A stretch of 64,000 nt of DNA from Micrasema longulum (taxonomy: Eukaryota > Arthropoda > Insecta > Trichoptera > Brachycentridae): NCBI GenBank assembly GCA_022494885.1, contig JAGVSM010005023.1:37379-101378 (forward strand). The letters are read 5' to 3'. Both the position numbers and the translations under genes were made by a program. Numbering within the stretch: position 1 is the first letter of the stretch; each line of letters starts with the position of its first letter. The notes beneath the pieces were generated by a model. It saw nothing but the letters and a program-made list of their open reading frames with translations, did no database searches and had not been told where the DNA came from. Positions 1 through 9,199 of this stretch are shown one piece after another.

Positions 1-344
1 AATATAACAACATTTTTTTCGTAATCTTCAAGTAAACTTTAACACATAAGAAAAAAATTGTGTCATATTTTTAGGTGTATTGGAAAATTTTCAATGAAAT
101 ATTCCGTTTATCGGGATCTCCGAAAATGATAACATGTCGAGTACCCTGAGACAAATTTATAAAGCATCCATTTGAAAGAAAGATATGTAATTTAATTAGA
201 TCACAAAGCAAGCCACACAACAGTTTTCTACATCTGAAATTGTCTCCATTTCTTGTCTGCTGGTTGGAAAAATCTTTATTGCATTTATTATTCTTTGATA
301 CGCTTGTAAGAAGTATAGTTCAAATATTTTTGTCGTCGTTTCAG
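1..344 (+). other. ZNF-A intron, 3' part
   Basis: This is the end of the intron before the zinc-finger exon. It is AT-rich without a long frame and finishes in a pyrimidine-rich tract with TTTCAG at 339-344. The same sequence recurs base for base, with few changes, at 11771-12114 in front of the ZNF-B exon. It therefore belongs to the duplicated block, whose left edge lies outside the window. Confidence 0.7.
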
Positions 345-2026
345 GTTTACAAGCGGGGCAAAAGGATATTAAGACTCACTTCTTGACTCATTCTGGTAAA
401 AAAACATTCACTTGCTCACAGTGCCAGTATAAATGTATACGCAGAAGTTATTTAAAATCCCACATGTTGACTCATACTGGTGAGAAACCATTCTCATGCT
501 CAGAGTGCCAGTATAAATTTTCACGTAGAGATGCGTTAAAAAGACACTTGTTGATTCATTCTGGGAAAAAACAATTCACTTGCTCACAGTGCCAGTATAA
601 ATGTTTACACAGAAGTAGTTTAAAATCCCACATGTTGACTCATACTGGTGAGAAACCATTCTCATGCTCAGAGTGCCAATATAAATGTACACAAAAAGGT
701 GCGTTAAAAAGACACTTGTTGATTCATTCTGGGAAAAAACAATTCACTTGCTCACAGTGCCAGTATAAATGTTTACTCAGAAGTAGTTTGAAATTCCACA
801 TGTCGAATCATACGGGTGAGAAACCATTCTCATGCTCAGAGTGCCAATATAAATGTACACAAAAAGTTGCGTTAAAAATACACTTGTTGACTCATTCTGG
901 TAAAAAACCATTCTCATGCTCAAAGTGCCAATATAAATGTACACAAAGAGGTAATTTAAAATCCCACATGTTTACGCATACTGGTGAGAAACCATTCTCA
1001 TGCGCAGAGTGCCAATATAAATGTTCAAATAAAATGAGTTTGAAATCTCACATGTTTACTCATTCAGCTGAGGAACCATTCTCATGCTCCGAGTGCAAAT
1101 ATAAATGTGTACAAAGAATTCAGTCAAAAAGACACTTGTTGACTCATTCTGGGGAAAAACCATTCCCATGCTCAGAGTGCCAATATAAATTTACACAAAA
1201 AAGTAATTTAAAATCCCACATGTTTACGCATACTGGTGAGAAATCATTGTCATGCGCAGAGTGCAAATATAAATGTGCACAAAGATTTCAGTTAAAAAGA
1301 CACATGTTGACTCATTCTGGGGAAAAACCATTCTCATGCTCAGAGTGCCAATATAAATTTACACACAAAGGTAATTTAAAATCCCACATGTTTACGCATA
1401 CTGGTGAGAAACCATTCTCATGCGCAGAGTGCCAATATAAATGTTCAAATAAAATGAGTTTGAAATCTCACATGTTTACTCATTCAGCTGAGGAACCATT
1501 CTCATGCTCCGAGTGCAAATATAAATGTGCACAAAGATTTCAGTTAAAAACACACATGTTGACTCATTCTGGGGAAAAACCATTCTCATGCTCAGAGTGC
1601 CAATATAAATGTACACACAAAGGTAATTTAAAATCCCACATGTTTACGCATACTGGTGAGAAACCATTCTCATGCGCAGAGTGCCAATACAAATGTACAC
1701 AAAGAAGTCAGTTAAAAAGTCACTTGGTCACTCATTCTGGGGAAAAACCATTTAATTGCTCTTGGTGTAAGTACAGATGTTCACGAAAATGCGATTTAAA
1801 ATATCACATGTTGAATCATACTGGTGAGAAACCATTCTCATGCTTAGAGTGCCAATATAAATGTTCACGTAGAAATACCTTAAAAATTCACATGTTGACT
1901 CATACTGGTGAGAAACCATTCTCATGCTTAGAGTGCCAATATAAATGTTCACGTAGAAATACTTTAAAAATTCACATGTTGACTCATACTAGTGAGAAAC
2001 CATTCTTAAGATCAGAGTGCAAATAA
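345..2026 (+). CDS. ZNF-A last exon: C2H2 zinc-finger protein, 19 fingers
   Basis: This is the terminal coding exon of a poly-C2H2 protein, expected to be a nuclear sequence-specific DNA-binding regulator. After the TTTCAG acceptor the frame is open for 560 codons, entered with two bases of a split codon (phase 1). An ATG is absent at its start because the 5' exons lie left of the window. It encodes 19 complete 28-residue fingers of the form C-x2-C-x12-H-x3-H joined by H-T/S-G-E/K-K-P linkers. Most fingers carry Cys where the usual core Phe sits (C-x2-C-Q-Y-K-C). Fingers 8-9 and 13-14 are near-identical, a sign of internal duplication. A twentieth finger is cut off by TAA after PFLRSECK. The exon is paralogous to 12115-13630 and, less closely, to the minus-strand exon 38976-37601. 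The DNA target cannot be read from sequence alone. Confidence 0.88.
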
Positions 2027-3130
2027 AAACGCGTACAAAAAATTCGGTTAAAAAGACGCTAGCTAACTCAGTGCTAGTATAAATGTTCATGTGCAAGTGA
2101 TTAAAAACCATACCGTCAAACGTGACAATTTTGCCCAGTTTTAACAAACTTACAATATCATATTTTTTTTGTATAGGACTACTCCTATCCATTTTGTTGA
2201 ATAGTGATACTAATTATTCTGAGAATTTTCACAAATACAAAACGTTTGCTTTTCTTTTATTTATGCAATTTTAGAAGACAAAACATGCTGGGCAAAATTA
2301 TCTCCATTTGTTGACAATTTTGCCCACTTGGTAAATAACTGTTATTTTAGGTTTTATCATCCTTATCATACGGTTTATTACTACTTTTTGGGCGAAAAAA
2401 ACTGTTTATGTTTAAACAATAGCATCATTGAGGCATCACCATTATAAAATCAATGAAAATTACCGGTGGGCAAAATTGTCAACGATTACCTCAATTTCTC
2501 CATACAATGTGGATTTGTGAGCCAGGGTTGGCACATAATTGGATTTTTAACAAAACCAAAGAGGAGTTTATCTCTAATCCTTTTAATTTGTTCGTGTTTG
2601 ACTATGCATAAGCCAATAATTTTTTTTTACAAACCATTTCAGTTCTGATGCGATTTTCGTAATTAAGGGAGCTTGCCCCCAAAACGATTTTTCTTTAAAT
2701 GTGTATGTAGAAAAAAACACGATCTTTATATTTTTGTAGAGCAGTGCAATTATTTGCTAGATTAACTATACTTTGAAATTGTATTTTATGTACATAATTC
2801 ATAATATTGTGTATGTTTTATTTTTTTCTTTAGACTGTTAAAAATATTTATACAAAAAACATTTAAAATAAAAAATAAGTCTTCATAATTATTATATCTT
2901 CATATATTACAAATCGCTGGCAAATTAAATCAATAAAACTTTCTAAAATGTGGTCGGATATTCTTAATTTATTTTCAATGGTAAAAATTAAAATTGGTTT
3001 TTGTATAACAATTTTTAATTTACTCACAGAAAATGACTCAATCTTGCAGTTTTTAAGATTTACATTAAATTTATAAAAACCTTGATGCAAGATTACAGGT
3101 TCAGGTAAAGATTTCACAATGTTCTAATTA
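2027..3130 (+). other. ZNF-A 3' flank with inverted GGGCAAAATTGTC motifs
   Basis: No convincing gene is present. The stop codon overlaps AATAAA (CAAATAAAAA), a possible poly(A) signal. Between 2120 and 2485 the word TGACAATTTTGCCCA and its reverse complement occur four times in alternating orientation, as in a small foldback element. The rest is AT-rich with weak T-runs. The whole stretch is repeated at 13631-14740. Confidence 0.5.
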
Positions 3131-4180
3131 AAAACATCAGCAATATCCTCAACTTGAGATCACACAAAGCTCCATTACGTTTGAGTCTTACAAATGAAAA
3201 GAAAAATTCTTGATTTTGATTACAAACTAAACAATAATGTACTAATGAGAAAGCGCGAAATTAAAGATCTTGGGGTTGTTTTAGACTCAAAACTACTTTT
3301 TGAATCGCATATCAATAAAATTGCCTCCAAAGCATTGAGCATCTTAGGTTTCATAAGTCGAATGAGTAAACACTTTGATAATCCAAAGGCCCTAATTTCA
3401 TTATATTATACGTTTGTCAGAAATCATTTGGAATACGCATCTCAGATATGGAATCCCAAGTATGCCATATATATAACAAGAATAAAAAATATTCAAAACA
3501 GATTTATAAAGTACCTAAAATACAAAACCGGTATTTCTTATGTATAAACTCTCACTGCCTCCACCTACCATGGAATCACTTCTCTACATCACCGCAGAGT
3601 GTGTGCGGACCAACTACAGCTTCACAAAATTATGACACGAATAGTAGACTGTACAGAGCTACTTAGTTTAATAACGATACATGTGCCAGCCAGGATTTGT
3701 AGACGGTACCACCTGTTTTATGTATCAATAAGTAAAACATCGTATGTAAAAATGCTTTTTTTCGTAGGACTTTTTTAGTGTACAATACAAAATTTACAGA
3801 TATAGATTACACAAACATCACTCTGTCAGATTTAAAATTTACAGTAAAAATGCATTATGTATTATAATAATAAATATGTACATCTCCCTTCCCCTCCTTA
3901 TCCTCTCTTCAAGCATCCTTGTCCTAATATCACCCAATTTACAATAGCTTACTGTTCTTTAAAAAAAACTTTGATTATTGAAAAATATTAACGAGTACAT
4001 GAAAATAAAAATTTGATATGTATAAAGTTAAATGTATTTATTTAATATGAAGTATATTTTCTTTACTAACTTTGTATACTTTGTGGACATCTGTCATTAG
4101 TTCTGAGTTTATACACTATATCTGTTTGTTTACTATAAATATGTATGTAGAAATGTTGATTTCCCAAATAAAATAAAACA
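3130..4180 (+). mobile_element. Jockey/CR1-like retrotransposon, 3' part (copy 1)
   Basis: A frame at 3194-3547 encodes the region that follows the reverse-transcriptase fingers and palm in Jockey/CR1 elements. Its landmarks are IKDLGVVLDSKL, then LGFISR, then VRNHLEYASQIWNP. It is followed by a roughly 0.5-kb 3' UTR that ends in CCCAAATAAAATAAAA. The catalytic palm is missing, so this is a 5'-truncated dead copy. The same UTR occurs at 15361-15790 and, independently, at 39729-40160, which defines the 3' end of the family. Confidence 0.75.
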
Positions 4181-4239
4181 TATTAAAATATTATCTCCTT
4201 GTTAATACTTTACGAATTATTTATTTATCTCTCTGAATC

Positions 4240-5165
4240 AATTATATGATACGCTATAACTTCCTGGGGGTTATCAAGTGAAACTAATATTAATTTTATT
4301 CAAACTTTGCAAAAGTCTATGATCAAATTGCTATTACATAAAGATGTATACCGCCAGAGACACAATATTTCAATATCATTGATGAATAAATCTGTAAATA
4401 AATTATCTGTTAGGGCTCTACTTTGGTACAACTTAATTTGTCAGCATGCGTCGCACTCCGAGTATAAACACAAGTTGGGACATGATTACACCAGGTTTAC
4501 TAGTATGGCTGTACTAGAGCTAGCTGTTCCTAGATATTGCAATTAATATGGCAACACAACTGTCACCAAAATTCTCTTGAAAGAGTCCAAAAAAAAGTCT
4601 TACGGTATATAAATTTTAAACTTAGAATCAGTCATGAATTTTTAAATTATGATTTTTTTCTAAAAACATTAAATTTGTTAAAACTTAACAATAGTAGAAT
4701 AATTATAGACCTTTTAAATTTATTCAAAATTGTAAATTCAATATGGGATTACCCTGAACTACTATCTCTCATCAACAACTTCAGGGTGCCTGGAAGAATG
4801 ACTAGACAGGTGCCACCGTTTTGTAGCAACAATTCACGGACAGTGTATACTTGTAATGCCGTATTACGTATTTAAGAAGCCGTCAATAGATAAAATCTAA
4901 TCCCAGTATTCAATTTGACAAATTCACGAAGAGAATTAACTTTTATAACAACTTGCCAAATGAACTAAAGCATATTAAGGTTTTTACTCAATTATGTACC
5001 AAATGGATTAATAGTTCATATCTAATTTTTAGCCTATTTAATAAAATAATGATTTTCTAAAAAGCATTGGAGTATTTTTGATTGAGGCAATAATGAAGGC
5101 TTTAGTGTAATTTTTATGTCATAACTTTTTGTATTAAGCTGTATGGCTAATAAAACAATATAAAA
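4240..5165 (+). mobile_element. Degenerate Jockey-like reverse-transcriptase remnants
   Basis: Two or three joined fragments of non-LTR C-terminal domains are visible. One covers 4240-4510, with YAITSWG-type and LLWYNLICQ-type segments. One covers 4537-4870, with LERVQKKVLRYINFKL, a near match to LERVQRKFLRFINYKL of the element at 9200-11562. A short piece near 4950 reads YNNLPNELKHIK. Frames are broken and no catalytic motif remains. The duplication boundary at about 4866 lies in this stretch. Confidence 0.6.
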
Positions 5166-5239
5166 ATTAATTAACAAATTGTGTTTAATTTTCTCTACCT
5201 TTCTAATAAGCTTAAAATTATGTTTTTATTGATTAATTC

Positions 5240-5695
5240 CATTATAGCCTGTTCTAATGTCAATCGAAGCTAAACTGGCAGTGCACAACGGAGTTTTAGT
5301 TCCAACACTTATGTATGGAAGTGAAACATGGAACTGGAAGAGAAAGGATGAAAGCCGAGTGAACGCGGTTGAAATGCGATCTCTTAGACAAATGTGTGGG
5401 AAATCAATGTATAAAAGGGTTACGAATAATGAAATCAAGCTAGAGTGTAAATATGAGTCAAGTATAATTGATAAAATTAAGGAAGGTTCTATGAGAGGGT
5501 TTGGTCACGTAGAACGAATGGACGACGAAAGAATGGTAAAACGAGTATATATGGCGAAAATGAACGACAACGTGAGACGAGGACGACCAAGGAAGACGTG
5601 GCATGATCAGATAAACCAAAATCTTAAGTCTGGTCATGTCAAAAGCAGACAGAACCGAAGGGCATGTATGACGAGATGTATGAATGTGAAATTTA
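5240..5695 (+). mobile_element. RTE-like retrotransposon, 3'-terminal ORF fragment
   Basis: An open frame (5257-5775) encodes the C-terminal domain of an RTE-type endonuclease/reverse-transcriptase polyprotein. Landmarks are LAVHNGVLVPTLMYGSETW, NAVEMRSLRQMCGKS, FGHVERMDDERM and RGRPRKTWHDQ. It breaks off after RACMTRCMNV, where other copies in the window continue to SILSAYPYG. Both the catalytic palm and the 3' end are lacking. Related copies lie at 19285, 34917, 45215, 51130, 51913, 53848 and 56110. Confidence 0.8.
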
Positions 5696-5918
5696 AAACG
5701 TGTCAAAAAAGTGTTTGTTTGTTATTTTTTTATATGTTTCGGTATCAAAAAAGACTTTACTTTACTTGTATTTAATTTTTTTTAACTTTTATTTTATTGA
5801 TAAATTTAAGATTTTTTTATATTTTTATGTAAACATTATTATGTTGTGTTGCCAAAATGTTTAAAGAGAGAAATCCCTGCAAAAAACTACTTTTGCAGTT
5901 TGGTGGGAATTAAAAAGA

Positions 5919-6220
5919 TTATTATTTATATCACTACAGAGATGGGTAGAATTTTTTACTTAACCTCAATATCAAATACATAGATGGCGCTCCAAACGCG
6001 CTAGCGAAAGCTTTCCCTGTTTCATGACATATATACTAAAACCAAAAATGTCACCGATATGGATATTCGCTAATAAGCGGAATGGGAATGTTGTAGAATT
6101 CTACATAAAAGTGGCCACTTGAACCCAACCTATGACAGGTCATAAGCCCTGTAAACGCTCGAATATCCATAATCTTGAAACGAAAATTCTACCCATCTCT
6201 GTAGTAATATAAATAATAAT
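5919..6220. mobile_element. Foldback MITE with about 38-bp terminal inverted repeats
   Basis: The left end (5919-5956) and right end (6183-6220) are near-perfect reverse complements, including CTACAGAGATGGGTAGAA and an AT-rich outer part. The CAGAGATGGG-type terminus resembles hAT-superfamily ends, but a clear 8-bp target duplication is not visible, so the superfamily is a guess. It has no coding capacity. An internal segment near 6113-6162 (GTGGCCACTTGAACC and CAGGTCATAAGCCCTG) matches the core of the palindromic repeat family found at 17.2, 20.1, 41.3 and 48.7 kb. Confidence 0.7.
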
Positions 6221-6549
6221 ATACCTACTCCCCCTTGGGATAAAAAACCCAGAATTGTGTGTGTTTAAATATGTAAATATATATACATACCAAAAATAAA
6301 ATTGTATTAAAAAGATTGTTTAAAGGAATGCTTATGTGAAAAAAATTTCAATAAAGAAAAAATATAGTACTTAGATGAAGATTTTTTATATTTTAAAGTA
6401 TAAGTAATTCTAAACAAATAAAATAATAACAGAAAAAACGACTACAACTATTTCAATATGAATTCCTAGCTAATTTAATGTATAAAATTAATAATTGTTT
6501 TTATAGAAATATGTTTATATTTATGTGCTGAATACATGTTACTTAAACA

Positions 6550-7115
6550 TGAATGATTCGGCCAATAAAATGAGTTTCAGCCAAAATTTGGCCAAATCTT
6601 TAGCACCGGGATGTGTCGGATTTTATTCAGCTGTACTCGGGTGCATCTTGTGGTTCGAGACTAAATTCTCATCGTTTAGATTTATATTTTCGTAATTAGC
6701 GGCCATAAACAAGTAGAGTAGTAATTTCTTTTGTTCGTGGATCTATCACATTCGATTTTATCTGTGGTTCTCCTGTCAAGCACTGGCCGGCACGTTCGTA
6801 CATCAAGGAAACAACATACGTGAATTACAATAAAACTTGACGAAAAAACGAAGTTTTTAAATACAAAAGTAAGTAATAATTCCAGTATGTAAAGTAAAAC
6901 AATACATATGGCTTTTCTTTCACGTGTGGGCCCCGCCCAGCTCGGTATGGCGGATGAGAAAACCCGACTTGTTAGGTTTACAGATTGACCTTCTTTTTCT
7001 TCTTTCTTGTTTGATGGCTTCGTTGAATAATAATATATAGTATCCGCGATGATTGTCCAATAATTCATTTTATTATCTGACTTCCCGGACACATCTTGAA
7101 GGCAAATGTGTATCC
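6550..7115 (+). promoter_or_regulatory. ZNF-B upstream block: promoter and noncoding first exon
   Basis: This block is conserved with 23135-23740 upstream of ZNF-C. Its central part is also conserved with the minus-strand region 44970-44740 upstream of ZNF-D. All three contain ACAAAA- or TTAAAA-GTAAGTAA, read as a splice donor; here the exon would end at 6868. Downstream comes a GC-rich island at 6921-6957 (GTGTGGGCCCCGCCCAGCTC) that ZNF-C keeps at 23563-23598. Position ahead of each first coding exon and conservation among paralogues argue for a 5' UTR exon with its promoter. The transcription start cannot be placed from sequence. Confidence 0.6.
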
Positions 7116-7599
7116 GACCGGAGTTCTTTTATCTTAAGGTCGATTACATTTAATACACAATCTTTCGTTGGGTATTCCATTTATGACAAATAAACATTAT
7201 TTCGTCAGTTTAACTTTTTTCTAACTTTTAATATTTTTAAATGCACATGTTGATTTAATCATAATGTGTAAGCATGCTCGTTGAATGAAACCGCTATGTT
7301 ATAATATGGATGTATAAACTTTTTTCGTTTTCTGTATTTAAAGTGTTTGCTTCTACACACTTTTTTTTAGTATAGTAGAAGGCCCTGCGTTCCGTGTATA
7401 TTAATAAATAAAAAAATGTTGGGAGAGCACTCCTTGCATTGACGCGTGGTACTAAACTTGTCTCGTTGTTCAATATCATTCGCCAATGGAACGAATGTGC
7501 TTTTGCATTAAATTTTTTAAAATTCTAAATTGTATAATTTTTATCATCTTTACTTTAATATTATACAGATATTTAATTGTATTTTTTGAAGGAAAAGCA

Positions 7600-7861
7600 A
7601 TGGAAATAGCTTCGGTGAATATTAAGGCTGAACCGGGGATTGGCGATGTAGAAGGAGATATTCTCCGCACTGGGGAAGGGGCACCATGTTCCCACGGAAG
7701 TGAGGAGCCAGGTGTTGATACCGTGAAGGCTGAACCGGGGACCAGCACTGACCTGCCTAGGATAACCAGTGATATAATTATATTCACGGAGATGGACATT
7801 GATTATCCTGACATCAAACAAGAATGTTTGGATTCGTCTCGTAGAAACGAAATGGCCTCAA
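7600..7861 (+). CDS. ZNF-B first coding exon with two KAEP repeats
   Basis: This is the N-terminal exon of a zinc-finger protein, 87 codons plus one base (phase 1). The ATG at 7600 aligns with the starts of the paralogues (MEIASVNIKAEPG). An acceptor TTATACAG lies at about 7567, after pyrimidine-rich sequence. The product has the psi-K-x-E motifs IKAE and VKAE, one acidic spacer (EPGIGDVEGDILRTGEGAP) and the conserved tail with IKQE. Psi-K-x-E is the consensus for SUMO attachment. The donor is A|GTAAGT at 7861/7862. The first 100 bp or so of intron resemble those of ZNF-D. The next downstream zinc-finger exon in phase is 12115-13630, but that exon carries a frameshift, so the locus may be a pseudogene. 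Confidence 0.72.
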
Positions 7862-8379
7862 GTAAGTAAAACTTCTCTCTGTCGCGAATATAAACATGGT
7901 CCAGGCACGAGCTGACTGTCCTCCGCTGTACAACTGCTTCCCTCGACATTTTCCCTACCAGTGTTGAACAATAATACTGCGCACTGTAATTCCTTATTTT
8001 GAATCACGAGGTTGTGTAATGGCGTGGAACAGGATATTAATGTATTTAGTGATGGTCCGCCACAAATAAAAAAAAATCTTTGACTAAAACATTAATATAA
8101 CTATTATTATATAAATAAAAGACGAGTGATACTTTAATCCACAAATTTGGAATATCCAGTGACCGGTTTCATCGCTTTCGCGACATCTTCGAGACTGGTA
8201 TCTTTATTAAGGAGTTCAATGTATTTATACAAAACAGAGGTAAGGATATATAATTCAAAGTTATATGAAAGTAAATTAAATAAAGTTAATTTTTATCTTA
8301 AGGATCATTATCAAAAAAAAATCGGGTTAACTAATGAGTTGATATAATGCTATTTTAATGAGTTTAAGTATTTTATTTT
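7862..8379 (+). other. ZNF-B intron 2, 5' part
   Basis: Only the first 100 bp or so can be explained: they match the start of the ZNF-D intron. The remainder is AT-rich and I recognise no gene or repeat in it. Confidence 0.4.
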
Positions 8380-8590
8380 ATTTTTAGTGTCCCATCCTTC
8401 GTGAGTGTGATTTTTAAAAATTCATCTGATATTTCGTTTCCGCCTCTGATTTCAGCTGTTTGGAACCAGTATAGGTTTTGGATAAACATTTGATCTTTGG
8501 TGTCTATATTACACTCCCTCAACATTTCCATCAAATTAGAATGTTTTACCCTGCCAAATGCTCTCTCATAATCAATGAAACATGCAAAAA
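8380..8590 (-). mobile_element. RTE-type reverse-transcriptase fragment
   Basis: Read on the minus strand, the sequence gives CFIDYERAFGRVKH followed by LMEMLRECNIDTKD and IQNLYWFQTAEIRGGNE. This is the region around the first catalytic Asp of an RTE-clade reverse transcriptase. It is a short, broken piece inside the ZNF-B intron, and different in type from the RTE-like family at 5240. Confidence 0.65.
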
Positions 8591-8909
8591 CCTCTTTGGA
8601 AAAAGATATTGCGACATTTATTTATTTTCAGTTTACAAACAGAAAAAGATTTCATAATATATGTACACTTGATAAAAATTAAAAATAATAACACAACACC
8701 GTGGATCACCAATGACGACAAAACAAAAAATAATAATGTTGAATACACCAAAATGACATTTACAATACATTTGTATAACTTACTACATTTTAATCTAAAA
8801 TAGATTTCTTTATGTATTACAATAATTATAGTAGCAAAAAAATAAAATGAAGAAGTAATAATAAATAATATCAATTTAACCCATTGCACTTCTAATAAAG
8901 ATGACATAA

Positions 8910-9195
8910 TTTGTTCATAGCCAGTGTAGTTGCGTGCGATACTCGGTTTTGTGTTCAAATTTGCGAAGATCAAAGATATAACGTATACAAATATTCTGCA
9001 ATCGTTCTAACTTATCAAGTAATTCAGAGTAAGCATCTGGATAACATACATCCGCATAGTCAAGGAGTGGAAGAAGTAAGCTCTAGATTAATGCTTGCTT
9101 AACGTTAATTGGCAAGAAATTATGTAATCTTTTAAGTGAGTGCAAACTGCTATATACGACTAACTTCGTTAACCTGATTGTGCCACCCTAAATGC
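8910..9195 (-). mobile_element. Jockey/CR1-like C-terminal fragment
   Basis: The minus-strand translation, with breaks, gives SSLHSLKRLHNFLPINV, LLLPLLDYADVCYPD and LLDKLERLQNICIRYIF. These match the frame at 36612-35893, so the two are copies of one non-LTR family. It lacks the catalytic core and the 3' end. Confidence 0.7.
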
Positions 9196-9199
9196 TTAT

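Larger units (their letters stand above)
1..4866 (+). repeat. Duplicated block, copy 1
   Basis: Position 1 matches 11771, and the match continues in the same order and orientation to about 4866/16475. It covers intron end, zinc-finger exon, 3' flank and three pieces of retroelement. The offset is 11,770 bp at the exon start and about 11,610 bp at the right end. The difference is due mainly to a two-finger indel plus a 2-bp insertion in the exons. The right breakpoint falls inside a reverse-transcriptase remnant. The left breakpoint is off the window. Confidence 0.9.

Noticed and set aside
383..400. Start codon at 383 for ZNF-A
   Set aside because: The codon there is TTG within a finger-like stretch. 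The frame is open back to the splice acceptor at 344, so the exon starts at 345 and translation begins in an earlier exon.
345..2026. Regular 84-bp repeats considered as a CRISPR-like or satellite array
   Set aside because: The repeats are in frame, encode C2H2 fingers and vary at finger-specific positions, and the context is eukaryotic.
7486..7599. Longer start for the ZNF-B first coding exon at 7486
   Set aside because: The extra residues lie upstream of a likely splice acceptor at about 7567 and are not shared as protein with the other loci, whereas the ATG at 7600 aligns with all paralogues.
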